From positions 1 through 14,827 of the forward strand of contig MJGA01000138.1 of assembly GCA_001910725.1 (NCBI GenBank): DNA of 14,827 nucleotides, written 5' to 3'. The stretch's first letter is position 1; the number at the start of each line of letters is the position of its first letter. The position numbers were made by a program, and so were the translations under genes. The notes beneath the pieces are model-generated. The model made no database searches. It had not been told where the DNA came from and was given only the letters and a program-made list of their open reading frames with translations. This document shows, piece after piece, positions 1 through 7,103 of this stretch. The DNA is from Phanerodontia chrysosporium. Taxonomy: Eukaryota > Basidiomycota > Agaricomycetes > Polyporales > Phanerochaetaceae.

Positions 1-1
1 T

Positions 2-1060
2 TTGTTCCCTACCATGAAGGAGCCTGACACCTTTAATGGTGATAAGGCTAGCAAGCTGGATGACTGGCTCGAGTCGATGGCACTCTGGTTGCGCCACCGT
101 GGCGTAATGGACGACGAAAAGAAGATAGAGACGGCGATGACTTACCTGCGAGGTTCAGCAAAGAAGGTCATGCAAGAGTACTTCGACAAGGTGGCAGACT
201 CAAAGCCCCTTGGTACTTGGACCAACTTTGTGAACGAACTCCAGAAAGGATTCCAACAGACCGACAAGAAGGACAGGGCAAGGGCAGAGTTTGAGCAGCT
301 TGTCAGCAAGAAAGGACGAACGAGAAGACTTTCAACGAGTTTGCTGCTCGTTTCCGTTCGCTGGCTCGCCAAACTGGCTTCTCCAACGAGGAACTGTTGG
401 TCAAAGCCTATGCCCATACCCCTCGTGCCGCCGCCGATGTACTGGCAGCCCGTGGTCGTGCTCAGTGGGCTACGACCTGGGATGGTTGGTTGAAGGATGT
501 TCAGGAGATTCTGCAGGATCAACGTCTCTTGACGGGCACCGTACTCTCTGGACAGCCTCAGTCGTCGAAAGACCCTGACGCTATGGATGTCGACGCCTTG
601 AAGAAGGGCTCAGCCCAGGGCAAAGGCAAGACAGCCAAAGTTCAGAAGGTTGCCATGTCGTTCGAGGAGGCGAAGAAGAAAGGCTGCTGCGCTCAGTGTG
701 GAGGCAAAGGCCACATCGCCAAGGAGTGTCCATCGAAGAAGAACAACTCAGGTTCTTCGACGTCGTCGAGTAAAACCACCAATGCACCGGTGGCCAGTTC
801 GTCAAAGGCTTCGTCTTCAAAGGGAAAGGAGAAGGATAAGGGCTCTCGCACACAAAGAACAGTGTGCGCGAGGTGTACGCCAGCGACTCGGAGAGATTCC
901 AGGAGGTAGCCTCTGACGAGGAGTCGAGCTCGGATAGCTCAGAAGAAGAAGATACCCCAAGACCAAGCAAAAGAAGAAGTCGTCTTCGAAGGAGAAGGCG
1001 CAGAAGATTAACCGCGTGGTGTTCTCAGACGATGAGGATTTTCTGCAGGGACTGATGTAG
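2..1060 (+). pseudogene. gag: gag relic with CCHC zinc knuckle (5' end off window)
   Basis: This is the structural Gag protein that would package the element RNA. The reading is open through the left edge in frame 2 (first ATG at 14). It shows a retrotransposon-gag region (LDDWLESM, then AMTYLRGSAKK, then W..F...L...F at about 220-255). Near 305-315 it moves to frame 1, which carries RSLARQTGFSNEELL and, at 688-729, a CX2CX4HX4C zinc knuckle (CAQCGGKGHIAKEC) that binds nucleic acid. A Ser/Lys-rich tail follows. Near 850-865 reading moves to frame 3 (acidic SDEESSSDSSEEE) and near 955 to frame 2, ending FSDDEDFLQGLM and TAG at 1058-1060. At least three single-base shifts break it. Domain order and length fit a complete chromovirus Gag C-terminus. 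Confidence 0.9.
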
Positions 1061-1146
1061 AGTTGACCTGGTCCGTTTTGATTTCCTTTACCCTCCGACT
1101 CATAGAATGTATTAATCAGTTTGGAATGAGAAGCTCTATTTGCCTT

Positions 1147-1490
1147 ATGCAGCTTTATCTTCCAGTAACTGAGTCAGAGTAAGGAAATCAGAGTGCAGAC
1201 TACCGCGCTGGTTGATTCAGGGGCCTATGCTGTGTTCATTAGCCATCGCTTCGTCAAGAAGCATAAGCTGAAGACGAACCAGCTGGCCAGGGAGATACGC
1301 GTTTACAACGCAGATGGCTCCAGGAACAAGTGTGGCAGTATTGAGGAGTATGCTTGGCTCGACGTAGCCGTAGGGGACCATGTCTCCAGACAAGCATCCT
1401 CATTACAGATCTGGGTGGAAAGGACGTTTCCTCGGCCTTAGCTGCTCGAAGAAGTCTAGTCAAAGAATAGACTGGGATGAGCATGGGCAG
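1147..1490 (+). pseudogene. Retropepsin (aspartic protease) relic of pol
   Basis: The aspartic protease cuts the Gag and Pol polyproteins and works as a dimer. The active-site motif LVDSGA is at 1208-1225 (Asp codon 1214-1216), followed by VFISHRFVKKHKL, the usual spacing for Ty3/gypsy proteases. Just upstream, frame 1 from 1147 reads MQLYLPVTESE before a TAA at 1180-1182. The DSGA section is in frame 2 from 1193. After about 1395 the sequence makes sense in frame 1 (ILITDLGGKD, then a WLEE..QRIDW-like end), which matches the conserved end of chromovirus proteases. At least two frameshifts and one stop make it non-functional. It lies 87 bp downstream of the gag stop. Further up, at about 1060-1146, I see only weak spacer-like sequence. 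Confidence 0.82.
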
Positions 1491-2245
1491 CATAAGCAGA
1501 ACCGAAGAACTGATGAACTAGGACTTCGAGGAGGAAAGAGCAGAGCTTAGGCTCTAACTGTCGCTTCACCACCCAGATTGGCCACAGTTTTCGGCAGTTA
1601 ACTGCCAGAAGGGAGGAATCAAAGATTCCAGTGTTGTGCCCACTTTCGGCTATCTGACAGAACTTTGGACCTCTCAACTGTTGAGAACCAAAGTAGGGCG
1701 AGTATTACTACTCAGAAGGCCCAGTGTTGTGCCATTTATTGGACGAGTTAGTCAGATAGTGCAGGTCCCTAGGCACCGAGGTACTGGTACCTTTGGGGAG
1801 GGCTCCACAACTTAGCTTCGAGTACTGAAGCAGAAGTTTTCGGTTGCTTGCCGAGCAAGTGACAGGGCAGTGTCTCTCAGCCTGAAGATGTTTGCAACAC
1901 CTAGTTGAAGTTAGCATTCAGGGCATAATCCCAGATACTTCAGGGTGTTGAGAGACTGCAGCAGTTGGGTCAAAAGGGCTTTTTACCTATATTGGCTATG
2001 CATAGACTCTTGGAGTCAGCCTACACACATTGGAGCTGAACGCACTAGCCTGAGAAGGGGCTGATCCTATGTCCAGGAGGCCATATCCTGAATTGGGGGT
2101 AGATTGCCATAATCGTGGAAACCACATTGAGAAGCCAGAATCTTCCACGATACGAGCCCAAGGCAATCTGGCCATTCAGTGATAAGGGACACTAGCAAGA
2201 GGCTAGCAAGAGGATCAATACAAGCCCAGTTGGATGACAGAGTCA
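1491..2245 (+). other. Gap in pol: no readable reverse transcriptase or RNase H
   Basis: A chromovirus normally has well over 1.5 kb of reverse transcriptase and RNase H here; this stretch is about 755 bp. I see no FxDD/YxDD box, no LPFGL-like motif and no RNase H DAS motif in any frame, and stops are dense in all six. The flanking protease and integrase are still easy to read, so uniform decay would not explain it; deletion plus rearranged or inserted DNA is more likely (inference). Small repeats occur inside: CCAGTGTTGTGCC at 1628-1640 and 1721-1733, and a perfect 11-bp tandem repeat CTAGCAAGAGG at 2192-2202 and 2203-2213. Confidence 0.6.
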
Positions 2246-3455
2246 TCAAGTGTTATGGACCGAGAAAGGACCAAGAGAGTTCGGGAAGGACTTAGCGGAA
2301 TGGCACCTCGAGGACGGGCTACTACTGCACCGAGGCAAGGTGTATGTGCCCAAGGACGACAAGATTAGGGCGGATCTACTCAAGTTACACCACGACTTCC
2401 CTGGGGCTGGACACCCTGGACGATGGAAGACGTTGGAGTTGCTGTCGCGCAACTACTGGTGGCCAGGAATGTCAGTTTACGTCAAGAAGTACGTCGCAGG
2501 CTGCGAAGTCTGCCAGTCGCATAAAAACGTCAACCAGAAGCCTGCTGGCCTGCTACAACCGAACGAGGTTCCGTCGGAACCCTGGGAGATAATCTCATGC
2601 GATATGATCACGGACTTGCCTGAGTCGGACGGTTACAACGCTATCTTCGTAGTCGTTTGCCGCTTAACCAAGCGAGCACATTTCCTCCCCATCACCAAGG
2701 AGTTTTCAGCCAAGGATCTGGGAAATTTGCTCTATGAGCGTGTTTGGCCTTTGCACGGCCTACCCAGACAGATCATTTCGGATAGAGGAACGCAGTTCGC
2801 CGCGAAACTCTTCCAGGAATGGTGCAGACTCCTGGGGATCAAGTCAGCAATGACTACAGCGTTTCACCCTCAGGCGACGGTCAGACGAGCGAGTTAATCA
2901 GTCATTGGAGCAGTATCTGCGCTGCTACACAAGCTTCAGGCAGGACGACTGGGCGTACCTTTTGCCCTCTGCCGAGTTTGCGTACAAAACCAGGCGCATG
3001 AAAGCACCAAGAACTCGCCATTCTTCGTCGAATATGGCCGTCATCCACGCATGTTCCCAGAGCAGGACCGTGTTACAAGGTTGTCAGAACTGGACGACTG
3101 GACGAAGCTTAGACAGGAGGCCCAAGATCAGGCGAAAGCCGCGCTCGTGCTGGCTGCAGAGCGAATGAAGTGGTACTACGACCAGGGTAAATCAGAACCC
3201 TTGTTCAAGGTCGGAGACCGTGTTTGGCTTGACGCAAAGGATCTGAACCTTCGGGTTCCCTCCAAGAAACTGGCACCAAAGCGAGTAGGCCCTTCGAGAT
3301 CGTAGAGCAGCTGGGACCGGTCACCTTCAAGCTGAAGTTACCAGCCATGTGAAGATTCACCCGGTCTTCCACGCAAGCAAGCTCACGAAGCACGTCGAGG
3401 ATGAGGTTGCCAATCGCACGCGCAAACCCCTACCACCCATTCGTGTGGTGATGAC
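2246..3455 (+). pseudogene. Integrase relic (HHCC zinc domain, DDE core, GPF C-terminus)
   Basis: Integrase joins element cDNA to host DNA. Frame 3 from about 2250 begins with a linker (KDLAEWHLEDGLLLHRGK) and gives the zinc-binding domain: His at 2388-2393 and 2412-2414, Cys at 2502-2504 and 2511-2513. The RNase H-like core has catalytic Asp at 2601-2603 (SCDMITDLP) and at 2781-2783 (IISDRGTQF), 60 residues apart. The third acidic residue is expected near 2888-2890, exactly where a single-base loss throws the frame (AFHPQ to frames 2 and 1), so the catalytic Glu is lost. Downstream sections read in frame 1 ([20 protein letters not shown]), then frame 3 (from about 3051), with another shift at about 3290 in the GPF/GPY motif, and then a HPVFHASKL-type end near 3360-3385. 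Length and order fit the family. Confidence 0.92.
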
Positions 3456-3755
3456 GAGGAGTACGAGGTCGAGCAGATCGTAGATGCACAGCCAGACTCT
3501 AAAGGCCGTGTTATGTACCGAGTACGGTGGAGAGGCTACGATGAGCATAGCGACACATGGGAATACTTGCCCAATCTCAAGCACGCTATGGCGAAGGTCA
3601 AACAATTCCACAGGAAATACCCAGATGCGCCGAAGGCAATTTCCCTTCTGCAACGCCACCACGACGAGGAGGATGAGTTTTTCGTGCGCGAACTCGCGCT
3701 ACTCCAATCTTGGGGCAGACGACCAGTTGAGGTCGAGCTCATGAACAAGGATGCA
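3456..3755 (+). pseudogene. Chromodomain and linker at the C-terminal side of integrase
   Basis: Frame 3 encodes a chromodomain: EEYEVEQIVDAQ, then YRVRWRGYDEHSDTWEYL, then NLKHAMAKVKQFHRKYP (3456-3630). Chromodomains bind methylated histone tails and in chromoviruses steer insertion into heterochromatin. The aromatic positions (Tyr of EYEV, Trp of RVRW, Trp of DTWE) are all present. A charged linker (HHDEEDEFFVRELALL) leads in the same frame into the dUTPase domain, so the two were part of one polyprotein. The segment itself has no break, but both sides are frameshifted. Its presence places the element among chromoviruses. Confidence 0.9.
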
Positions 3756-4136
3756 AAACTTCCCTCACGTGGCTCGCCAGAAAGCGCAGGGTTGGATCTT
3801 TTCATCACGGAAGACCTTACGCTCAAGCCCATGATCGCAAGCTAGCGTCAACGGCCTTCGAATGTGTACTCCACCAGGTACCTACGCTCGAGTCGCACCA
3901 CGGAGTGGCCTCAGCCTCAGAGGCATCGACATAGGAGCAGGCGTTATTGACCGAGATTATCGAGGAGAGCTCAAAATTCTACTCATCAACAACTCGCCCG
4001 ACACCTTTACATTCCACAAGGGTGATCGTGTCGCTCAACTCGTCTCGAAAGAATCTCCTACGCCGAACCAACTCCGGTTTCTCGCCTCGACTCAACCATT
4101 CGCAGCAGCGATGGTTTTGGCTCCACTGGTATTTAG
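3756..4136 (+). pseudogene. dUTPase domain at C-terminus of Pol, copy 1
   Basis: dUTPase hydrolyses dUTP to dUMP and pyrophosphate and so keeps uracil out of newly made cDNA; this family acts as a trimer. All five motifs are visible in order: motif 1 SAGLDLF (3783-3803, frame 3, continuous with the chromodomain), motif 2 RSGLSL (3901-3918, frame 1), motif 3 GVIDRDYRGE (3940-3969, frame 1, with the catalytic Asp), motif 4 GDRVAQLV (4021-4044, frame 1) and the glycine-rich motif 5 DGFGSTG (4110-4130, frame 3), ending in TAG at 4134-4136. Frameshifts lie at about 3828-3855 and 4044-4050. Size and spacing fit a complete trimeric dUTPase. The domain is known in some retroviruses and, as I recall, in some gypsy elements of Phanerochaete chrysosporium. 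A host-gene capture is possible but unproven. Confidence 0.9.
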
Positions 4137-4157
4137 GCTTCACCAGGAGGTTCAGCT

Positions 4158-4170
4158 AGAATTGGGGTAA
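4158..4170 (+). promoter_or_regulatory. Polypurine tract, copy 1
   Basis: AGAATTGGGGTAA lies directly before the TG that opens the LTR. This is the expected position for the RNase H-resistant primer for plus-strand DNA synthesis. The same 13 bases precede the second LTR at 5157-5169. It is shorter and less pure than many tracts, so the role rests mainly on position. Confidence 0.65.
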
Positions 4171-4284
4171 TGTCACAGTTTTTCGTCTTAACCCTTAGGG
4201 TTAGGGGCAGCAGGTGACAGAAGCGATTACTCCGAACTGTGACATGCAGAAGCGCTGGAGTGACAGCCCTAGGCTCGGGGTGGT

Positions 4285-4317
4285 CACGTGATGGCGGTCA
4301 CGTGATGCGCACACGTG
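4285..4317 (+). promoter_or_regulatory. Three CACGTG (E-box) motifs in LTR 1
   Basis: CACGTG occurs at 4285-4290, 4299-4304 and 4312-4317, the first two within GGTCACGTGAT. LTR 2 keeps all three at 5284-5289, 5300-5305 and 5313-5318. CACGTG is the core site of basic helix-loop-helix factors of the Cbf1/Pho4/USF type. Which host factor binds is unknown; clustering upstream of the TATA box suggests enhancer-like use (inference). Confidence 0.5.
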
Positions 4318-4583
4318 CGGTATCCCAGGGTCACATGGTCGAAGGTCTAGAAGCAGGCAAGGGTCTGGAAGCGCCGAGACACTCCGGAATGGACTAGAAA
4401 GCCCTGGAGGTCTCTGGACAGGTCCGGACAGTGCTGGAACGTTCTGGAGGTTTCTGGACATCGTAGGAACATTTAGAACGTGTAGGAGAATGTAGGAATG
4501 CCTGTAGGGCACTAGCCAATAGCGTAGTAGGTATTAGATAGCTAGGACCCTGAACACCGGTCCCTGGGGACCTGGTGCACATG

Positions 4584-4590
4584 TATATAA
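4584..4590 (+). promoter_or_regulatory. TATA box of LTR 1
   Basis: TATATAA, followed 30-60 bp downstream by a CT-rich stretch (CTCATCGCATCTCACCTCTC), is a typical Pol II core promoter layout and fits the U3/R boundary of an LTR. Confidence 0.65.
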
Positions 4591-4763
4591 ACCCTGAGGG
4601 CTGGGGGTGCCTCCCCAGCTTCAATCTCATCGCATCTCACCTCTCTAGCCTCTATACCTCGTCTTCAAGCCTGGCTACACCCTTTGTAGTCCAAGTAAAC
4701 CTTTGCCAGTGAGTATTGCTGGTTGGTTTGGTGTATAGGCGCTAGGCAGCGCATTTTTTGATA

Positions 4764-5135
4764 CTCACGTGGTTCGCCAGAAAGCGCAGGGTTGGATCTT
4801 TTCATCACGGAAGACCTTACACTCAAACCCATGATCGCAAGCTAGCACCAACTGGCCTTCGAATGTGTACTCCACCAGGTACCTACGCTCGAGTTGCACC
4901 ACGGAGTGGCCTCAGCCTCAGAGGCATCGACATAGGAGCAGGGTTATTGACCGGATTATCGAGGAGAGCTCAAAATTCTACTCATCAACAACTCGCCCGA
5001 CACCTTTACATTCCACAAGGGTGATCGTGTTGCTCAACTCGTGCTCGAAAGAATCTCCTATGCCGAACCAACTCCGGTTTCTCGCCTCGACTCAACCATT
5101 GCAGCAGCGATGGTTTTGGCTCCACTGGTATTTAG
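4764..5135 (+). pseudogene. dUTPase copy 2, 5'-truncated and frameshifted
   Basis: This is the duplicated dUTPase, joined at its 5' side to the end of LTR 1 and so lacking the chromodomain and integrase. Motif 1 (SAGLDLF) is in frame 1 at 4783-4803, motif 2 (RSGLSL) is in frame 3, motif 3 is broken where CGTTATTGACCGAG of copy 1 reads GTTATTGACCG, and motif 4 (GDRV) follows in another frame. Motif 5 is preceded by a one-base loss (ATTGCAGC against ATTCGCAGC in copy 1). The stop corresponding to copy 1 is TAG at 5133-5135. The shift just after motif 1 is shared with copy 1; the others are private, so most damage came after the duplication. It has no start codon or promoter that fits translation. 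Confidence 0.9.
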
Positions 5136-5156
5136 GCTTCACCAGGAGGTTCAGCT

Positions 5157-5169
5157 AGAATTGGGGTAA
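5157..5169 (+). promoter_or_regulatory. Polypurine tract, copy 2
   Basis: AGAATTGGGGTAA, identical to 4158-4170, stands immediately before the second LTR. Confidence 0.65.
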
Positions 5170-5766
5170 TGTCACAGTTTTTCGTCTCAACCCTTAGGGT
5201 TAGGGGCAGCGGTGACAGAAGCGACTACTCCGAACTGTGACATGCAGAAGCGCTGGAGTGACAGCCCTAGGCTCGGGGCTGGTCACGTGATACGGCGGTC
5301 ACGTGATGCGCACACGTGCGGTATCCCAGGGTCACATGGTCGAAGGTCTAGAAGCAGGCAAGGGTCTGGAAGCGCCGAGACACTCCGGAATGGACTCGAA
5401 AGTCCTGGAGGTCTCTGGACAGGTCCGGACAGTGCTGGAACGTTCTGGAGGTTTCTGGGACATCGTAGGAACATTTAGGAACGTGTAGGAGAATGTAGGA
5501 ATGCCTGTAGGGCACTAGCCAATAGCGTAGTAGGTATTAGATAGCTAGGACCCTGAACACCGGTCCCTGGGGACCTGGTGCACATGTATAAAACCCTGAG
5601 GGCTGGGATGCCTCCCCAGCTTCAATCTCATCGCATCTCACCTCTCTAGTCTCTATACCTCGTTTTCAAGCTTGGCTACACCCTTTGTAGTCCAAGTAAA
5701 CCTTTGCCAGTGAGTATTGCTGGTTGGTTTGGTGTATAGGCGCTAGGGCAGCGCATTTTTGTGATA
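5170..5766 (+). repeat. LTR, copy 2 (outer 3' LTR)
   Basis: A 597-bp LTR from TGTCACAG to TTTTTGTGATA. The ends TGTCACA and TGTGATA form an imperfect inverted repeat. Differences from LTR 1 are mainly C/T changes and one-base indels in G runs. Internal features are conserved: telomere-like palindrome 5189-5201, CACGTG at 5284, 5300 and 5313, GAACGTTC at 5438-5445, TATAAAA at 5587-5593. The DNA after 5766 is unrelated to the internal element, so this is the true right end of the insertion. Confidence 0.92.
5587..5593 (+). promoter_or_regulatory. TATA box of LTR 2
   Basis: TATAAAA at the position of TATATAA in LTR 1, followed by the same pyrimidine-rich stretch. If active, transcription would run into 5767 and the broken gene downstream. 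Confidence 0.6.
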
Positions 5767-5998
5767 GATGTTCATTGAAGAGCTTGGCATTTAGCTGTCG
5801 CCCGGTGGAGAACTGCACTGTCAGCACTTGGTGAGTGCTCTGGCTTGTCTATACACATCCGGGCCTTACCATGGACCGCTCTATATAGGCTATAAGCCTT
5901 CCCTGAATCCAGCCTTCTATTCACCGCAGGCAAGAACAGCAGCTCCCAACGAAACTCTCGTACCTGCTGCGTCTCCGCTGGCAGGCTCTCTTCATTTC
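5767..5998 (+). promoter_or_regulatory. Short spacer with TATA box ahead of coiled-coil gene
   Basis: The 232 bp after the LTR hold TATATAG at 5882-5888 and a pyrimidine-rich CCTTCTATTCACCGCAG at about 5913-5929. A GTGAGT donor at 5831 could pair with the CAG ending at 5929, which would make a 5' UTR intron. I take the TATA box as the likely core promoter of the next gene; the intron is only a possibility. Confidence 0.35.
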
Positions 5999-6858
5999 AT
6001 GCTGGGACGGGCCGCTAATGACCATGTCGTACACCGTCAGCTCGAGCAGCGCATGCCCCGATACGCACCTAGCACAACAGCCAATGCAGAGGCCCAGAAA
6101 CTTCTCGCTACACGGGACGCTACCATTAAGCGGCTTCGAACAGAGCTGCTGCAAGAGGCAATGAAGAACCACCAGGACAAGACGGAGATAAACGAGCTTC
6201 GGCGCCAGCTCAGAGCTCGGACGAGGAGATAACACGGCTGGTGTCAGAATTGGCGGAACAGCAGCGTGAGCTCGAAAGCGCTTTCATGCTGATCAGAGCT
6301 CTCTCGTCAAACCTAGCTGCGGCTCGAAGGTTGCAGCCGCAGTCTCTCACACATGGACCAAACTCAGACAGTGCGCATGAAGTGCAGGTATCTGATAGCG
6401 GGGTTCCTATCTCGGGCATTCAACACACCGGTAAGAATCGCTGTTTCCTGGCAGATCTTCCTGCGCTAACATACAGACTTGTAGTAACTGCTGACTCGGA
6501 CCCCGACACAGCCGCTGCAACCAGCGCTGACGCCACGAGCGCGAACACCAGAACTGACTCTCGAATTCGCATAGTATTAGCACCTCGCTCACGGCCCCTC
6601 ACCCGAGCTGCAGTTCTCCCCCGTCTGCGAATACCGTAGTAGCATTGGGGCGTGCATGCACCGCGGCGTCACTACACTCAATCTGCCAACGCGGACCCAC
6701 ATGCAACTTGCACTTCTCGCCGTATTGAGCCTCCCGATACATGGTTTGATGGGCTTCTGAGGTCCGGGTTCAATTCTGAGGAGGCGCAGCAGCTTGTTCA
6801 AGCCATGAATGAGGACGTGGAGGTGACACCCGACTCAAACACATGTTGTATAAATTAA
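5999..6858 (+). pseudogene. Broken coiled-coil gene, unknown function
   Basis: I do not recognise this gene. Frame 2 (ATG 5999, or a better-context ATG at 6024 in frame 3 reading MSYTVSSSS) leads into a charged helical stretch: NAEAQKLLATRDATIKRLRTELLQEA, broken at about 6205. It resumes in frame 1 with SSDEEITRLVSELAEQQRELESA. Leu/Ile spacing in both parts suits one continuous coiled coil split by a one-base shift. Frame 1 continues with a Ser/Thr/Asp-rich region to a double TAG (6637-6642). It then reads WFDGLLRSGFNSEEAQQLVQAMNED to TAA at 6856-6858, which looks like a small helical C-terminus. A possible intron is 6431-6476 (GTAAGA ... GCTAACATACAG), but splicing it brings a TAG at once. 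Decay is likely; a mis-assembled real gene is the alternative. Confidence 0.5.
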
Positions 6859-7103
6859 ATCATATTTTCTCGATTTTATATGTTGTGTACTGGGTCTGGC
6901 AGTGTGTATGGACCGCTGGCCAGGGAGGCTAGTACAGTAAGGTCGAGAGATCGAAAACGAATGCACTGCAGCAGTTCGATACCTCGACGTTATGTCAGCC
7001 AATCACACTTCAGGGATGGCAATCGGGACTTACCGCCACGCGCCGTCTCATCGTCTCCCCGCGACACCAAAATTTTGCATTGCTCCTGTCCAACGGTGCT
7101 GCT
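6859..7103 (+). promoter_or_regulatory. Upstream region of the 7104 gene
   Basis: The first part is AT-rich (AAATCATATTTTCTCGATTTTATA, a plausible 3' end for the coiled-coil gene). A CCAAT box lies at about 6999-7003 (GTCAGCCAATCAC), about 100 bp before the ATG at 7104. No clear TATA box is seen near the expected start. The ATG context GCTGCTATGGC is good. Confidence 0.35.

Larger units (their letters stand above)
4171..4763 (+). repeat. LTR, copy 1
   Basis: A 593-bp long terminal repeat opens with TGTCACAG and ends at GCGCATTTTTTGATA. Its limits are set by comparison with 5170-5766. It follows the polypurine tract directly. Inside are a telomere-like palindrome (4190-4202), three CACGTG boxes (4285-4317), a run of CTGGA and TGTAGGA words, a GAACGTTC box (4437-4444) and a TATA box (4584-4590). 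A pyrimidine-rich stretch follows the TATA box, as expected for a transcription start. The end is TA, not the usual CA. Confidence 0.93.
1..5766 (+). mobile_element. Degenerate dUTPase-bearing Ty3/gypsy chromovirus with duplicated 3' end
   Basis: The order gag, protease, (missing RT/RNase H), integrase, chromodomain, dUTPase, polypurine tract, LTR is that of a Metaviridae chromovirus with an extra dUTPase domain at the end of Pol. Such an element copies its RNA into DNA and inserts it; the chromodomain usually guides insertion to modified histones. The left end is cut by the window edge, so the 5' LTR, primer binding site and target-site duplication cannot be seen. The 3' part exists twice in tandem (3764-4763 and 4764-5766). 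Each domain has at least one frameshift and the polymerase is absent, so this copy cannot be autonomous. The family assignment is firm; subfamily and host species are not determined. Confidence 0.93.
3764..5766 (+). repeat. ~1-kb tandem duplication of the element's 3' end (dUTPase + LTR)
   Basis: Unit 1 is 3764-4763 and unit 2 is 4764-5766. They share near-identical sequence throughout, starting at CTCACGTGG and CGCCAGAAAGCGCAGG. Each unit contains most of the dUTPase, a polypurine tract and a full LTR. The boundary is exact: the last base of LTR 1 is followed directly by internal dUTPase sequence, whereas LTR 2 is followed by unrelated DNA. The LTR halves differ by roughly eight substitutions and a similar number of small indels over about 595 bp (counted by eye). 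Confidence 0.93.

Noticed and set aside
142..522. Minus-strand ORF of 126 codons inside gag
   Set aside because: Antisense shadow of gag with no motif.
3810..3850. Programmed frameshift between dUTPase motifs 1 and 2
   Set aside because: It is shared by both copies, but there is no slippery heptamer or pseudoknot in view and other frameshifts are clearly random; an inherited lesion is simpler.
4201..4630. ORFs inside the LTRs on both strands
   Set aside because: They lie in regulatory repeats, are duplicated with the LTR and frameshift between the two copies.
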